Shown here in pieces: positions 1-12,279 of a stretch of 64,000 nucleotides of DNA. How positions within the stretch are numbered: the stretch's first letter is position 1; each line of letters begins with the position of its first letter. A program made the translations under genes and the position numbers. The stretch comes from Anoplolepis gracilipes (Eukaryota > Arthropoda > Insecta > Hymenoptera > Formicidae): positions 1,142,501-1,206,500 of the forward strand of contig NW_027328669.1 in NCBI RefSeq assembly GCF_047496725.1, read 5' to 3'. The notes beneath the pieces are model-generated. The model was not told where the DNA came from, ran no database searches, and saw only the letters and a program-made list of their open reading frames with translations.

Positions 1-46
1 GATTTTTTAGTTGAACGATTATGGATTGCTTTTTTAAATATTTCAG

Positions 47-1527
47 ATCTAAATGAGTCGTTCTCAAACCAAAGTATTGAAGAAAAATCATGTGATTCAT
101 CAAATAATAATTGTAAAAAAAGTACAAAACATGTGAAGTATGTGGGAAGTAAAACATCACTAAAAAAACAAAGAAAAAATTCTACAAAAATTTTTGAAGA
201 ATCTGACAGTAGCAGTATTAAAACAAGGGATAAGGAATCAAAAGTATCAAAAGTACATCAAAGTAGTAAAAACCCTATAATAAAAGATATTGAAATACCA
301 AGAACATCTTTCTTTCAAGAAAAAGTGCACTTAAGTAATGATAACAATAATTATGAAAGTAAAAAATGATTTTAGTGCAAAAATATACATTTTTTAAATT
401 TATATTCGTAATGATTTATTATTCGTATTAATTTATTATTCGTAAGTTGAATAAAATTCAAATTGTATGTAATATACATTTGTATATTTCTTGTAGATCA
501 TATATGTAATATAGCTAGGACATATTATCGAAGTTTATCTAAACAAATTTCAAATTTACAAGGAGAGGTAGTGAAATTATCACTATTAGTCAAACAGTTA
601 CAAACTGAAGAGCTACAAAATGATATTGAAATTGTCCTCGACTGTGAAAAAGATGATGACAAAGACAGTCAATTCTCTCTTCCATGTCAAAATTATGAAC
701 AATTTGAAGAATTAGATAAAAAAATATCTATAGATGAAAATTTTTGAAAGAAAATTGTAAGTTAAAACAAATTTAATTATTTCATTAAACGAATTTAATT
801 TTATTTATATAAGAAATGATTGCGTTTATCGAACACAACGGTTGGTTGATCAATTTGTAGAAGATACATCATATGATTGGTAAATTTATAAGTATACACG
901 TACTAATACACATACTAATTTATAAGTATACAAATATTTATAATTAAAGATAATGTTTAGTCAACGTTTGTATTCGCTGAACGCAATCATTTCGTAATTT
1001 TTTTGTACAATATTAAACTAATTTCTGCATTAGTTTTTTTTATCATAACTTCTTTTATGAATTAAACTATTTATTTTTTTGTGTTGTAAGTATTTTAAAC
1101 ATTTTTTAGACACGTATAATATTGAAACTGATCAATAAAAAAAGTACAGTGACGAAAAACGTTGGACAAATTTTACGTACTTTTTTAAGTCAAGATTTAG
1201 CAATGAAATTTACAACTGTTAAACCTGTACATGGAAAATATGTTTTCCGTAATACTAAGTATCGTTGCATACAAGGTATTTTCCGAAATGTTTCTTATCA
1301 AGAATTTTTTCTTATGATTAAAAAGTTCTTTATTATTTTTCAAAATAACTCATTACAGAATATTTATTATATATATTTTTTTAGATATAATGATAAAATT
1401 ATTAACTGAAAATGACGGCACTGCTTTAACATTTCCATCTTTTCAACACTCAGTGCAAGCAGTATTGAATAATGCTAAAGACTGGTATGGCCAAGGAAAT
1501 ATTAGGAAAAAAAATGCTAATAAGTAG
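47..1527 (+). pseudogene. DUF4806-like transposon-borne gene, copy A (5' end outside window)
   Basis: Four exons fit together in phase: 47-358, 497-756, 1110-1275 and 1385-1527, each bounded by AG/GT signals (for example donor GTAAGT at 757). The product starts with a Ser/Lys-rich low-complexity stretch, then a coiled-coil-like segment (LSKQISNLQGEVVKLSLL), then a compact C-terminal domain with SQDLAMKFT and VHGKYVFRNTKY, ending in VLNNAKDWYGQG. The C-terminal half looks like the DUF4806 family found in many insect proteins; that assignment is from memory and tentative. A TGA at 745-747, nine bases before a good donor, breaks the frame, so this copy is probably dead. Copy B on the minus strand at 18709-26594 shares the exon layout and the C-terminal NAKDW motif. 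The function is unknown; I infer a companion protein of a large DNA transposon. Confidence 0.6.
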
Positions 1528-1743
1528 TTTTTTACGCATGGTTTCTTTCCAAAATTTTTAAAAATTTATTTTTATTATTCAGAAAAAAACATTGATCTTT
1601 AATTTTGGATTAATTTAAGTATAAAAACTGCTTGCATCAAAACAAATTCAATTAATTCAAATTTTTAAGAAAATTATAATATCTTACTTTTATATATATA
1701 TATATATACAAAAGAACATTTCATTTTTAAAAACTGTTTATCC

Positions 1744-1784
<41 letters not shown>

Positions 1785-2142
1785 CTTTCATTTGTTACTA
1801 AAGGATTATTAATTTTTTATTTTTAAGTTTATTATGTGTTGCTTAATAAAAGATTTTTTTAGTTATTTTTGTTATAAAGTTTATTATAAAGTTTGAAGAA
1901 CTCTTAAAATAAAAAACAAGTTTTTTCAGTTTAGAATGCAATATCAATATATTAAATCGATTATTTTGAAAAGGAGTTTTTAATTATTACAATATAATCA
2001 AAAATAAAACTCAAGTTATAAGATAAAAATAATATATATAATATATATAAATAATATATATATATATACATATATATTATAAATATAAATAAATAATATA
2101 TAGATATAAATAAAATTAATATATAGATGTAATAATATATAA
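1528..2142. other. AT-rich noncoding stretch with (AT)n microsatellites
   Basis: No coding signal. Holds (AT)n runs near 1690-1710, 1750-1780 and 2030-2100. I read it as the 3' flank of the DUF4806-like gene within the upstream transposon copy, up to the Copia insertion. Confidence 0.6.
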
Positions 2143-2459
2143 TATTAGAAGAAAAATGAATGAACTGGCAGAAATTTGTTAATTATCATCAATATCCTTT
2201 TTATTATGCAACTATATTCTGTTGTTACAAAGATAAACTTGATTTGCTTATATTGGTGTATGTAAGAAAACATAAATCAAATATCGACTATAACGGCCTT
2301 ACAATATAGAAAGCAAAAAAGGTAACCGTAACATTTTTTTTGGCGGTCAAACTAGCTAACAGAACATAGAATATATATAATCGATAGATCATCAGCGTGA
2401 TGCCCCCAAAGACATGCACGCCATCTGTTATAGTTACTAAATTTTTAACTTATATCTAA
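2143..2459 (-). repeat. 3' LTR of Copia element A
   Basis: 317 bases almost identical to 6547-6870. Sense-strand ends are TTAGATAT and TTCTAATA, so the canonical TG...CA ends are absent. A G/A-rich tract immediately precedes it in sense orientation. Confidence 0.93.
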
Positions 2460-2470
2460 CCCTTCCCCTT
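2460..2470 (-). other. Polypurine tract of Copia element A
   Basis: Sense-strand AAGGGGAAGGG directly upstream of the 3' LTR, where plus-strand DNA synthesis of LTR elements is primed. Confidence 0.75.
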
Positions 2471-2506
2471 AAAAATTTTAACAAAAAAAAAGGTAAACTT
2501 AAAATT

Positions 2507-5500
2507 CTACGGGGATAAACCTAATAACTGACAAGTACATTTAAGATGTTTGCTTACAGACAAAGCTTTAGTGAGAACATGCATGTTCTCCGTCGATAAA
2601 TATTCTATAGTTATTAAATTGTCCTTTAACGCTTCACGCACGAAATGATGTTTAATATCAATATGCTTCGTTCTGCCGTGAAACATTGGATTCTTTGCAA
2701 GTTTTTGGGCGCTTGCACTATCATTAAAAATTGTAGTATCCGAGAACTTCTTTAATCCAAGCTCAATGAGGAATTTTTAAAAATATATAGCTTCCTTGGT
2801 GGCCTCAGTTAATCCCATATATTTAGCTTCTGCGGAAGAAAGTGCAACTGTTCTCTGTTTCCTAGATTCCCATGTTATGGGAGCTTGGCTGAAAAAGAAA
2901 ACAAAACCTGTATACGAATGTCTGTCATTTATACAACTTCCCCAATCCACATCTACATAGCCTTTCAGATTGTCTTGACTGGGTTTGTATATAAGAGACC
3001 TATTGACGCTTGTTTTAAGATAGCGCAAAACGCGCTTTGCTGCTGTCCAATGTTCTGATCCGTATCTATTATTAAATTGACTTAAAAAACTTATTACAGA
3101 AGCAATATCTGGACGAGTAGTTACAGCCAAATACATCAAACATCCAATTAATTCTCGATAAGGTACGTTGTCTTTATTCTCCTGATTTTCCCCTTGCATT
3201 GTTAGTTTTAGATTTGGTTCCATTGGAGTATTAACAAGTTTAGCGTCAATCATGTTAAATTTTTGGATTAGATTTCTGATGTAACTTTTCTGATTCATAA
3301 TAATACTATCATGTTCTCTTGAAAATTCGATGCCGAGACAATGTTTAATTTCACCTAAATCCTTAATCTCAAATGCTTGACTTAAATGATTCTTGAATAG
3401 TTGTATTTTGTTTAAGTTCGTAGAAGCAACTATTATGTCATCAACATATATTGCTATCAATAGAATCGCTTCACCTTGACCTTTGTAGTATATGCATGGA
3501 TCTGCATTCGATGCCGTGGTACCAAATTTTCTTAATTCTGCATCAAGTCTCGTATGCCATTCCCGACTGGCCTGCTTTAAACCATATAAGGCCTTTTGTA
3601 AATGACACACTTTATTTCCATCTTTTAATTTCTTTAGTATTTTAACAGCCTTTGATTTTACATTACTTTTACTGCTTTCAATGTTTATTAACTTTTCCAG
3701 AATCTCCTCAAGATGTTCTGGAATTTTCATATAAACTTCTTCCCTAATGAGACTATTTAAGTATGCTGTTGTAATGTCACATTGATGAACATACATCTTG
3801 TATTGTGCCGCAATTGCTATTACTAATCGAATCGAGCTTAACCTGGCAACAGGTGCAAAAGTTTCATCAAAATCCAATCCTGGTCTTTGATTAAATCCAC
3901 GAGCTACTATTCTGGCTTTTCGTTTTTGTAGACATCCATCACGATGAAATTTATTAGTGAGAATTATACGGCTTCCAATAACATTTTTATCATTTGGTCG
4001 ATTAACCAATGTCCATACGTGATTCTTTATAATGGATCTTAATTCTGTTGCCATAACAATATACCATTCATCTATCGCTGGTCCTGAAATAGCTTCTTTT
4101 ACTGATATCTCTGCAAACATACATGTTTCTTGTATCGCTGTCATAGACATATGATAATCTTTTCTTGGTCGACCTTTTAACCCTGTTCTTATGATTTTTG
4201 GACGGCCCGGACCTCTTCTTGCGATTGTATTATTTGGAATATCTCTGTCTGAATCATCTGTTTCATTGTCAGAGTGACTCGCTTGTGATTCTGCTTCAAT
4301 GTCAGAGTGACTAGCTTGTGATTCTCCTTCCATTATGGATGGGTCTTCTTCAATTGTATTCGGCAAAACAACTTCAACTTCCAATTGATTATTCTGAATA
4401 TTTATATCAAAGTCTTTTGTGATTTCTTGATGAATACAATCATGTTTATTTAAAAATTTGACGTCTCTACTGGTTATAATTTTATTTATAGCTGGATCCA
4501 GTAGACGAAATCCTTCTGCATTATCAGCAAAACCCATAAACTTTAATTCCTTTGCCTTAACATCCAGCTTCTTTCTTAATTCCTTTGGAATGTGCGCATA
4601 GAATTTGGATCCAAATATAGCCATATTCTTCAAGTTTGGTTTAGTGCCATTCCATCTTTCTATTGGCGTAATGTTTATTGCTTTAGTCACTACACGATTT
4701 TGTAAATAATTTGCCGTATTGACAGCTTCGTCCCAATATTTGTTAGGCAGACCAGCATCTATCAATAAACATCTGGCCATTTCAAGTAAAGATCGGTTTT
4801 TCCTTTCTGCTGTACCATTTTGTTCAGGGGCATATGTGACAGTATATTGAGCTTCTATACCTTCCTTCTTAAACAATACTTGAATTTGATGGTTAACATA
4901 CTCTTTTCCTTTATCCGATCTTATAGCTTTTGGTACAACGTTGAATTTAGTTTTTACTGACTGTATATATTCTTGAATCTTATCAGGAACTTCAAATTTA
5001 TTCGCCATCAGATAAATAACTGTATATCAGCTGTAATCATCAATCAAGGTTAGTAAATATTGTTTCTTACCTGGTGTCATTGTTTGCATGGGGCCACAAA
5101 CGTCCGTATGAACCAGATCCAAAATTGCTTTAGATTGATGTGTTGATTTCTTTGGAAAAGGGTTCCTGGTCATTTTTCCTTTTAAACAAGTCTCGCAGAC
5201 TTCCTTAATACCGCAGTCTTTAATGTTAATACCTTCGATCGCATTATTATTTGACATTTCCTTTATCGCTTCAATATTCCTGTGTCCTAATCTTCGATGC
5301 CATTGATGTTGGCAATCTTTATTGTGTTCCTTAGTGACAGCCAATACTTTATTATCATTCTTTAATTTATATAAATTTCCATTTAACTCAACTACAGCAA
5401 TAACAGTATCTGCATGTACAATATAACACTTCTTATCTGCAAAACTTGTATCCCTTTTTCTGTCAATCTTTTTATTGATATCAAACTCTCTTCTAGACTA

Positions 5501-6529
5501 GGAACAAAAAGTACATCTTTGGCAGTAACATTTGTACATTTTCCTTTATCATCTTGACAAATTATATTTCCTTCACCAATACGATGGATCTCAACATAAT
5601 CACCATTTGCTAACTTTAATTTTTCATTATTGCATTTACGAAGACTTTTGAAAAAATTTTGATCGCTTGTCATATGACTAGTAGCACCAGAATCAATATA
5701 CCAACTTTTATGATTCTCTATATTATTATTACTTATGCAAAAACAAATTTCAGAATCTTTATTTTCCTTTGAAACTGTATTTGCTTTTTCCTTATTTGCT
5801 TTCCATTGTTTATACTTAGTGCAATCTTTCTTCATATGACCTCGTTTTTTACAAAAGAAACAACTAACTTCTTGAGATTTTTGTTGTGCCTGTTTTTGCT
5901 GCGCTGATTGCTTATTAAATACCTTAAGTGCCTTATCCTCAGATTTTTCTTCTTGATACCTTACATTTTTGCGCCTTTTGTCTTCATCTATTAGTTTTCC
6001 TTTAACTAACTGTAATGTAAGTTCATCCTCTGCCCTGGTTTCCAATGCTGTGACAAATGTGCTGTATGAATCAGGTAAACTACTTAATAGCATTGCGATT
6101 ATTAATTTATCTTTTAGCACTTCTCCTAAAGCAGCTAATTCATCTACTACGTTTAACATATGATTAATATGAATTTCTATATCACCATTTTCCGCAAGTT
6201 TCATACTACATAATTTCTTTAATAAATAAACCTGATTTGTAAGTGATGCCTTTTGGTGATAATCCTTCAATGCTTTCCATGCTTCTTTAGCTGATATGGC
6301 ATCCTTTACGTGTCGTAACTGGTCATCTTCTACTAATAAACCGATTGTGGCCCTCGCCTGTCTGTCCGCCTTTAACCATTTTTCATTCGGATTTACAGGC
6401 CTAGCTTCGCTTACCGTATGCCACATTTCGTCCCGTATTAATAGTAATTCCATTTTATGTTTCCACACTTGGTAATTTCTTTTATTTAGCTTTGTAATCG
6501 AGAAACGAGTTTCGGTTATTGTTACGGGT
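2507..6529 (-). pseudogene. Copia A gag-pol polyprotein, disabled
   Basis: One polyprotein encoding capsid/nucleocapsid, protease, integrase, reverse transcriptase and RNase H for retrotransposition. Visible in order: a gag domain near 6480-5960, a CCHC zinc knuckle (CFFCKKRGHMKKDC), a protease DSGATSHM site, an integrase zinc-binding H-H-C-C region (WHRRLGHRN, CETCLKG), integrase core HTDVCG, RSDKGKEY and NGTAERKNRS, RT palm IYVDDIIVAS, and RNase H (DVDWGSC). Breaks: a frameshift near 5443, TGA at 5027-5029 in integrase (LIDDYS*Y), and TAA at 2777-2779 in RNase H; reading resumes in frame after each stop and ends at 2507-2509. No in-frame ATG is seen between the primer site and the first gag residues, so the true start is unclear. 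Confidence 0.92.
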
Positions 6530-6532
6530 ATT

Positions 6533-6545
6533 CTGGGCCCATAAC
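6533..6545 (-). other. Primer-binding site of Copia A (initiator tRNA-Met anticodon region)
   Basis: Sense strand GTTATGGGCCCAG sits just inside the 5' LTR. It is complementary to the anticodon stem-loop of eukaryotic initiator tRNA-Met (CTGGGCCCATAAC), the half-tRNA primer known for Drosophila copia, rather than to a tRNA 3' end. Confidence 0.85.
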
Positions 6546-6546
6546 T

Positions 6547-6870
6547 TATTAGAAGAAAAATGAATGAACTGATGAAATTGAGAAATTTGTTAATTATCAC
6601 CAATATCCTTTTTATTATGCAACTATATTCTGTTGTTACAAAGATAAACTTGATTTGCTTATATTGGTGTATGTGAGAAAACATAAATCAAATATCGACT
6701 ATAACGGCCTTACAATATAGAAAGCAAAAAAGGTAACCGTAACATTTTTTTTGGCGGTCAAACTAGCTAACAGAACATAGAATATATATAATTGATAGAT
6801 CATCAGCGTGATGCCCCCAAAGATATGCACGCCATCTGTTATAGTTACTAAATTTTTAACTTATATCTAA
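6547..6870 (-). repeat. 5' LTR of Copia element A
   Basis: 324 bases matching 2143-2459 apart from about five substitutions and a 7-base length difference near 6570. It carries the promoter side of the element, next to the primer-binding site. Confidence 0.93.
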
Positions 6871-7209
6871 ATTTAACATATAATATTACTGAGACATAAA
6901 TATAAATATGTATGTTATAAAGTATATGTACTCAAATTAAAAATGACATATTAAAAATAAACATTTCTACAAAAATATTTTTATTTCATATTATATAATC
7001 CATATTATTATTTCCTTAATCTGAAATAAAATATGATAAGGATTCAATAAGGTAACTTAACAAGGACCTTATTAGAAATCTTTAATAAGGACCCGATATC
7101 TGTTCTGCGTTACATGACTTTACTAGGACCCGACAATATTACCTTATCCGGACCTGATAACCAATTGAGGTTAACCTGATCAGGACCATGGGATAAATTT
7201 CTAGTCGGG
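6871..7209. mobile_element. Terminus of the upstream CCC-ended transposon
   Basis: Subterminal DNA with repeated aaGGACC/aGGACCCGA motifs (7060-7190) ends at 7195-7209 with AAATTTCTAGTCGGG. Reversed, this is CCCGACTAGAAATTT, a close match to the left TIR of the 31-kb element (CCCGTGTAGAAATTT). Without the 4.7-kb Copia insertion, the DUF4806-like stop codon would lie about 950 bases from this end; the equivalent distance in the 31-kb element is 963. Confidence 0.6.
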
Positions 7210-7543
7210 TGATTACAAAAACTTACTTTTTGATTATTTTTTTGTCATTTTGACGTATTTTCACATTATTGTGACTTTTTGTTTTACCTGGAGCTCTTCC
7301 GAACGTTCGTTCGGTGGTCCCCTTTTTGGTAAAGGAATTAAATCCCTGTTACGCAAGATGGAACCTTGTGCAATTTTGGATTAGGAAAGCAAGAGCGAGG
7401 TTAATTAATTATATGAATTATTAAATTAAACATTATAATTTATTAGAAAGAATTGAAGAAAATGAAAAATAATAAACATACAGAACTTAACATTATTACG
7501 CTAATATAAAGGGAAATACGAATATATATATATTTATATATAT

Positions 7544-7579
<36 letters not shown>

Positions 7580-10333
7580 AAATACTACTGATGTAATGTG
7601 TAGATGGTTGTATTTGTAATTATTATCGCGGGTGTTACACAAATTCGGAGGTCATCAGTCCGAAAAATGCTGGAAAAATTCTAACGTTAAATCTTAGGTT
7701 CTGACTGATCATTACAATGTAATACCGTAAGAAAAAAATGAAGTAATATCAAAATGTATAAGTAACTAAATGTAAAAGTGTATATTAAAGATGGTCAAAG
7801 GTGTATTCACCGCTCGCATGCACGTTAAATTAAAATTAAGAGATTTAAATTTATAGGATAACTAAATATGCATCTATACAAAAGAAAAATAATATTCACC
7901 AAGCCCGAGTAAAAAAAATTATTGTTTATAATAATTATATACTCTTCCAGCAATTCTTCATTAATTATCTTGGTATTCTACAATGAAGAATGTAAAGAGA
8001 AGAGAATATTTTGAGGTTTTAATAAATCGTTATTAGTGCGATATGTAGTGGTGGTACACATAAATTAAATATACGCACAGGTAATTTAATGAAGAATCTT
8101 TTTTTATATAATGCAACGTATTATAAGAGTAAAAGAAAAAATACAAACAACAACTTGTGGCGCGAAAAAGTAGTAGTGATAATAGATAGTGCCAACTACA
8201 AGAAAAAAAGAAAAAGAAATTATGTGTTGATACGATCTGTGCTTAGGGAATCTCATATATACAAAAGAGTCTAGATGGCACGAAATGTAACTAAAAGAGT
8301 TACTAAACAAAATGACTAATACAATTTAATTTTAATTAACATAATTAAAATAATATCTCAACAGTTATATTATTTAAAAGAAAAGAAAAGGAAAGAGGGG
8401 AAAATTAGGATTTTAAATACTGGTTCCGCAAAAATACACAAGTACCCACAAGAAGGAGAAACAAAAAGAATTTGCGAGTATTATCCTTACGCGTATTTTG
8501 TACCAGTATGCGAAATACTGGTTGCGCAAAAATACGCAGGTAAAAAGAAAATCGGAATTTAGAAAAGAAACAGAGAAATGCAATTAATTTCAAGGATGTA
8601 TATAAGTGAATATAAGTAAGTGGCTTAGTGATTTTAAAAAGAGCGAAAGATTTTGTAGAAAACTAAATGTTGTTTAAATTTAAAGGAATCAATAGGATAA
8701 AAGAAAGAAGTAAGATTTGTTTAAATTTAAACTCACTATTTGTTGACAAATGCGGACGCAGGTAAAATGATAATGGCTGGGGTCAGCGAATACTGATTTC
8801 CAATTATCCGTGAAAAGATTGATAATAGCAATCCATCAGAGAATTATAACAAGTCACATTACACAAATTAAGTTCAAACTCATTTTCACTGATATATAAA
8901 TTATAGAGTAACAAATAGATGTCGCGAAAAAGAATCCCCGAGGCTATATATTTAAAGTCAAAATGAAGAAACTAGATGGTCAGGAGTACGGTATGACAAT
9001 TATGATGGTGAATAGTTGACTGATGAAAACGGATTTCTCGCTCGCATGATTTTTCTCGCTTAAATTGGTGATTTAACACCTTCTCTCCATCGAGCGGTTA
9101 GACGAATCAGAATTTAATTAACATCCCCATGGACTTGGAAGGGTTTCTTTTCAACTTGAAGCTTTTTCCGCTTATTGGTATGAATTTTGTTAAGGATGTT
9201 TAGCATCTACAATCGGAGGAAAAAGTAGTCGAAATTGATGAATATATACTTTTCTCATATATCTTAGTATATGATTATTATAAAGATTGCATAAAATCTT
9301 ATTATTTATTCATAGCTAGAGTGTAGAAATGTATTTTCTAACTTCTGTTGCTTTTTTTCGGACAATTTTCGTGTTTCTTAAATTATAATGAGAAACTTTT
9401 ATCATTGACGGTACCTCGATTTCAACATTACAGCACAAAATTTGAATTATAAAAATAAAAGAATTTACTCGTACAGAGTAATTTAAAATGTCAGAATAAA
9501 AATTATAATAGTGAATGATGACAAAATATAGAAGATTTTTAACTATTTCTTTGATAATTTTAATAATTTGTCATTCCTCCGAGAAAAAAGAAATGTGGCA
9601 ACATGGTAATTTTTCCTAAAAGTTGGTCAAATTGCAAATTGACATATGAGGCCTAGTCGCTTCTCGCTTACACGTTTGTATATAGAAGTTTCTTCAGATG
9701 AAAAGATAGGTTATTTAAAATGTCAAAAGAAGGCTCAGCTGTATGCTATGTTGCCACGTTTTCACAATAAATAATATGTCATCTCGGATAATAGGACGAA
9801 ATTGAGAAAATTATATTCAATATCTTTTGAACTAGTCAGTACTTGATCAAAATTATGTGATCAAATATTTCCTCTATATTTAAACTATATTTTTGCAAAT
9901 TTTGAATAAATTCCTATTATTATTTCTATCTATTTTAGCTCTTAAATCAACACGATCACAGGTTTTTTATAAGATAGAAAATCTGTAATCGTATCAATTT
10001 AACGGCTAAAAAGGACAGAAATAATTATATTTATACTTATTTATATAAATAATTATATTTATAATTATATTAATACTTTTACTTATAATTAGCTCCAGAA
10101 AATAATTATTTTTATAATAATATCGACGGGTAAATTCATTGCAAATTAAAACCCTTCTAACTTTTGATTGCTTTAGTGAATCAAGTCCAGATTTTTTTAT
10201 AAGTCTCTGAACATGTATCAGAACAATCTGTGCAAATTTTATTAAATTCCTATATTTTTAAAAATAGGTACTAAACATCCTTAAAAGATTTTTTGTCTCG
10301 ACCAATGGAGAGTTTGGTACCGTCGGGAGGGAG
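7210..10333. other. Intergenic DNA, no gene seen
   Basis: Both strands carry only short unconvincing reading frames. An (AT)n run lies at about 7520-7576. I see no tRNA or conserved domain. Confidence 0.6.
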
Positions 10334-10496
10334 TAGTTCACACTAAAATCATAAACCAGAGATAGATCAAGGCTCGTTTATTGTCTTATTCTAATAACTT
10401 TATTGTAAGCAGATGTTACTTCGGAGTGATCTGTCAGGCGAGCCTTTATGCCGCGTTCCTTGATCTATCTCTGGTTTATGATTTTAGTGTGAACTA
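10334..10496. mobile_element. 163-bp Tc1/mariner-type MITE
   Basis: Perfect inverted repeats of about 38 bases (10335-10372 and 10458-10495), starting GTTCACACTAAAATC, flank an 85-base core, with TA on each side. TA flanks and long perfect arms fit a nonautonomous Tc1/mariner element. The arm identity implies youth or recent gene conversion. Confidence 0.75.
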
Positions 10497-11468
10497 TTCC
10501 AATTTATAGTGGTTATGTTTATTTAGTGAACTCGTAAGAATCTAGAAACCCCTGCGAAGATTTGTGCATATGGCTCGATTTCTAGTATTTCTTCGTTACC
10601 TTATTTAAAAGTTTGGGCTCGCTTGTCGAATATTTGTTAGAAGTATTATTACATATAGAACGTAGGACCTTTGAAGTCTCACTGAAGCGACAGTTTTTAT
10701 ACGACTTAGTATTTTACTGTATCGCTTAGATATCTAAGTATTTATAGAAGCCTTTCGGAACGAAAGAATCGTGAAGTCCATAGGACGTAACAATACATAT
10801 ATACCTATTGCTCTATAATATGTAAAATGAAAAAAGATTACGCGTAGCTAAAATAATATGTGATAAAATATATTAATAAACCCATAATATTTTCATGTAA
10901 AAATCTTTTTAAATCCATAATTATGGATTTAGTACATGGACATCAACCGATTGTTTTACCGTAGCATCAAAAAATGGATCTGACCATGTAATTTCGCCCG
11001 CTTTAAAGTTCATTCAGTTGACATTAGCGTATTGAAAGGGAAAAACGTCGTTTCTACAAGTTTTAAGATATTCCTTCTAGAATATTACTATAAAGTTCTA
11101 ACAATAAAATAAGTTTCTAAGTTTTAAGGTAACAAAGTTTTAAAATATTACACTATAAGTCACCTTCAACCGAAATGTTTTTTACTAGGCTTCTAAGCTC
11201 ATTTCTAATAGTTTACAAATATTTCTTCATGCAAGTCTTAATGGGACTTATCTTATCTTGTATGAATAAACTGCAAAACTTTTATATTAAGCAAATATAT
11301 TTTTATGTTAGATTAGATTTTAATCGATAATGTAAGATGACTCTGACATCTAACATATCATAAATAGATAAATAAGTTTAAAATTTTGGAAACATAAAAA
11401 TAATAATAATGTATTAAACATAAAAATAATGTTTTATCGATGATAAATCTAGCAATTTTTTTAATTCA
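10497..11468. other. Intergenic DNA, no gene seen
   Basis: AT-rich sequence without a recognisable coding region or RNA gene. Confidence 0.55.
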
Positions 11469-11901
11469 AAAAATTACGTAATTGATACCTTAAATGCAAA
11501 TCCGGTAGGGAATAAGGAAACGGAAATCAGCTTTTAACATACAGTATAATTGTAATATTTAATAATATAAATAAAATAACATAGATAACACAATTAAAAT
11601 ATATAATAACACAATTAATCCAATTAAAATATAATAAGACAGATAAAATAAGAAATAAAATATAATAAATTTAAACAAAAAACCTTTTTTTTATGCTTAT
11701 ATGTTCAATGCAGAGCATAATCTACATTGCATAAAACATTCATGACAAATGGAATATGTGACTCAAAATTTTAGGGGATTATATTATTCAAATTTCTACA
11801 GAGAAATATGAATTCACATTATTATCAATTCAAATTTTCTCCCCGGTTTAATGAGCTACTTAAGAATATGCTACTAGCAAATAGGTTGTAAATGATGTTC
11901 C

Positions 11902-11939
11902 AAAAGTGTGGGCAGGATGTCTATTCTGCCCACACTTTT
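11902..11939. other. Perfect 14-bp stem hairpin
   Basis: AAAAGTGTGGGCAG and its exact complement are separated by ten bases, at the centre of the foldback element. It sits just upstream of the transposase relic. Confidence 0.7.
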
Positions 11940-11990
11940 TTTGTAAGAATCATCAAAAATTTCTTACGCCCATAAATTTTTCATGTCTTC

Positions 11991-12200
11991 TTGCGATACA
12001 AAGTATATAAGATTTTGCCGCAAGATCCAAAAAATTTAAAAAATAGAATTCGCAACGCGTGTGCGGAAATCACTCCTCCGACGATTACCAGAGTGAAGAA
12101 AAATTTTATGTGGAGAATTGCTTTATGTTTAGAAGAAAATAGAGATTACATTGAACATATTATAAGCATAAAAAGAAGGTTTTTTTGTTTAAATTTATTA
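11991..12200 (+). pseudogene. Tc1/mariner-like transposase, C-terminal fragment
   Basis: The translation runs DPKNLKNRIRNACAEITPPT, then MWRIALCLEENRDYIEHI. That pattern (helical NLK-RI--AC-EI, then R-RI--C-E----FEH) is the usual C-terminus of Tc1/mariner transposases, following the DDE catalytic core. Only about 60 residues remain; no catalytic residues are present. It lies between the long inverted arms of the surrounding foldback element, so it is best read as a relic of that element's own transposase. Confidence 0.6.
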
Positions 12201-12279
12201 TATTTTATTTCTTATTTTATCTGTGTTATTATATTTTAATTGTGTTAATTGTGTTATTATATTTTAATTGTGTTATCTA

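Larger units (their letters stand above)
2143..6870 (-). mobile_element. Ty1/Copia LTR retrotransposon A
   Basis: A structurally complete Copia element on the minus strand: 5' LTR 6547-6870, tRNA-complementary primer site 6533-6545, one gag-pol reading frame, polypurine tract near 2460-2470, 3' LTR 2143-2459. Copia order is seen: gag, zinc knuckle, protease, integrase, reverse transcriptase, RNase H. The LTRs differ by about five substitutions and one 7-base indel, so insertion is fairly recent. Three frame-breaking changes probably stop autonomous movement. It lies inside the end of the upstream TIR transposon. I could not find a convincing target-site duplication in the AT-rich flanks. Confidence 0.93.

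Noticed and set aside
2143..6870. A 5-bp target-site duplication for Copia A
   Set aside because: Several AT-rich candidates can be forced, but none is exact for a consistent LTR boundary.
8089..8593. Several 60-68-codon frames on both strands
   Set aside because: Short, overlapping, AT-rich and without family similarity.
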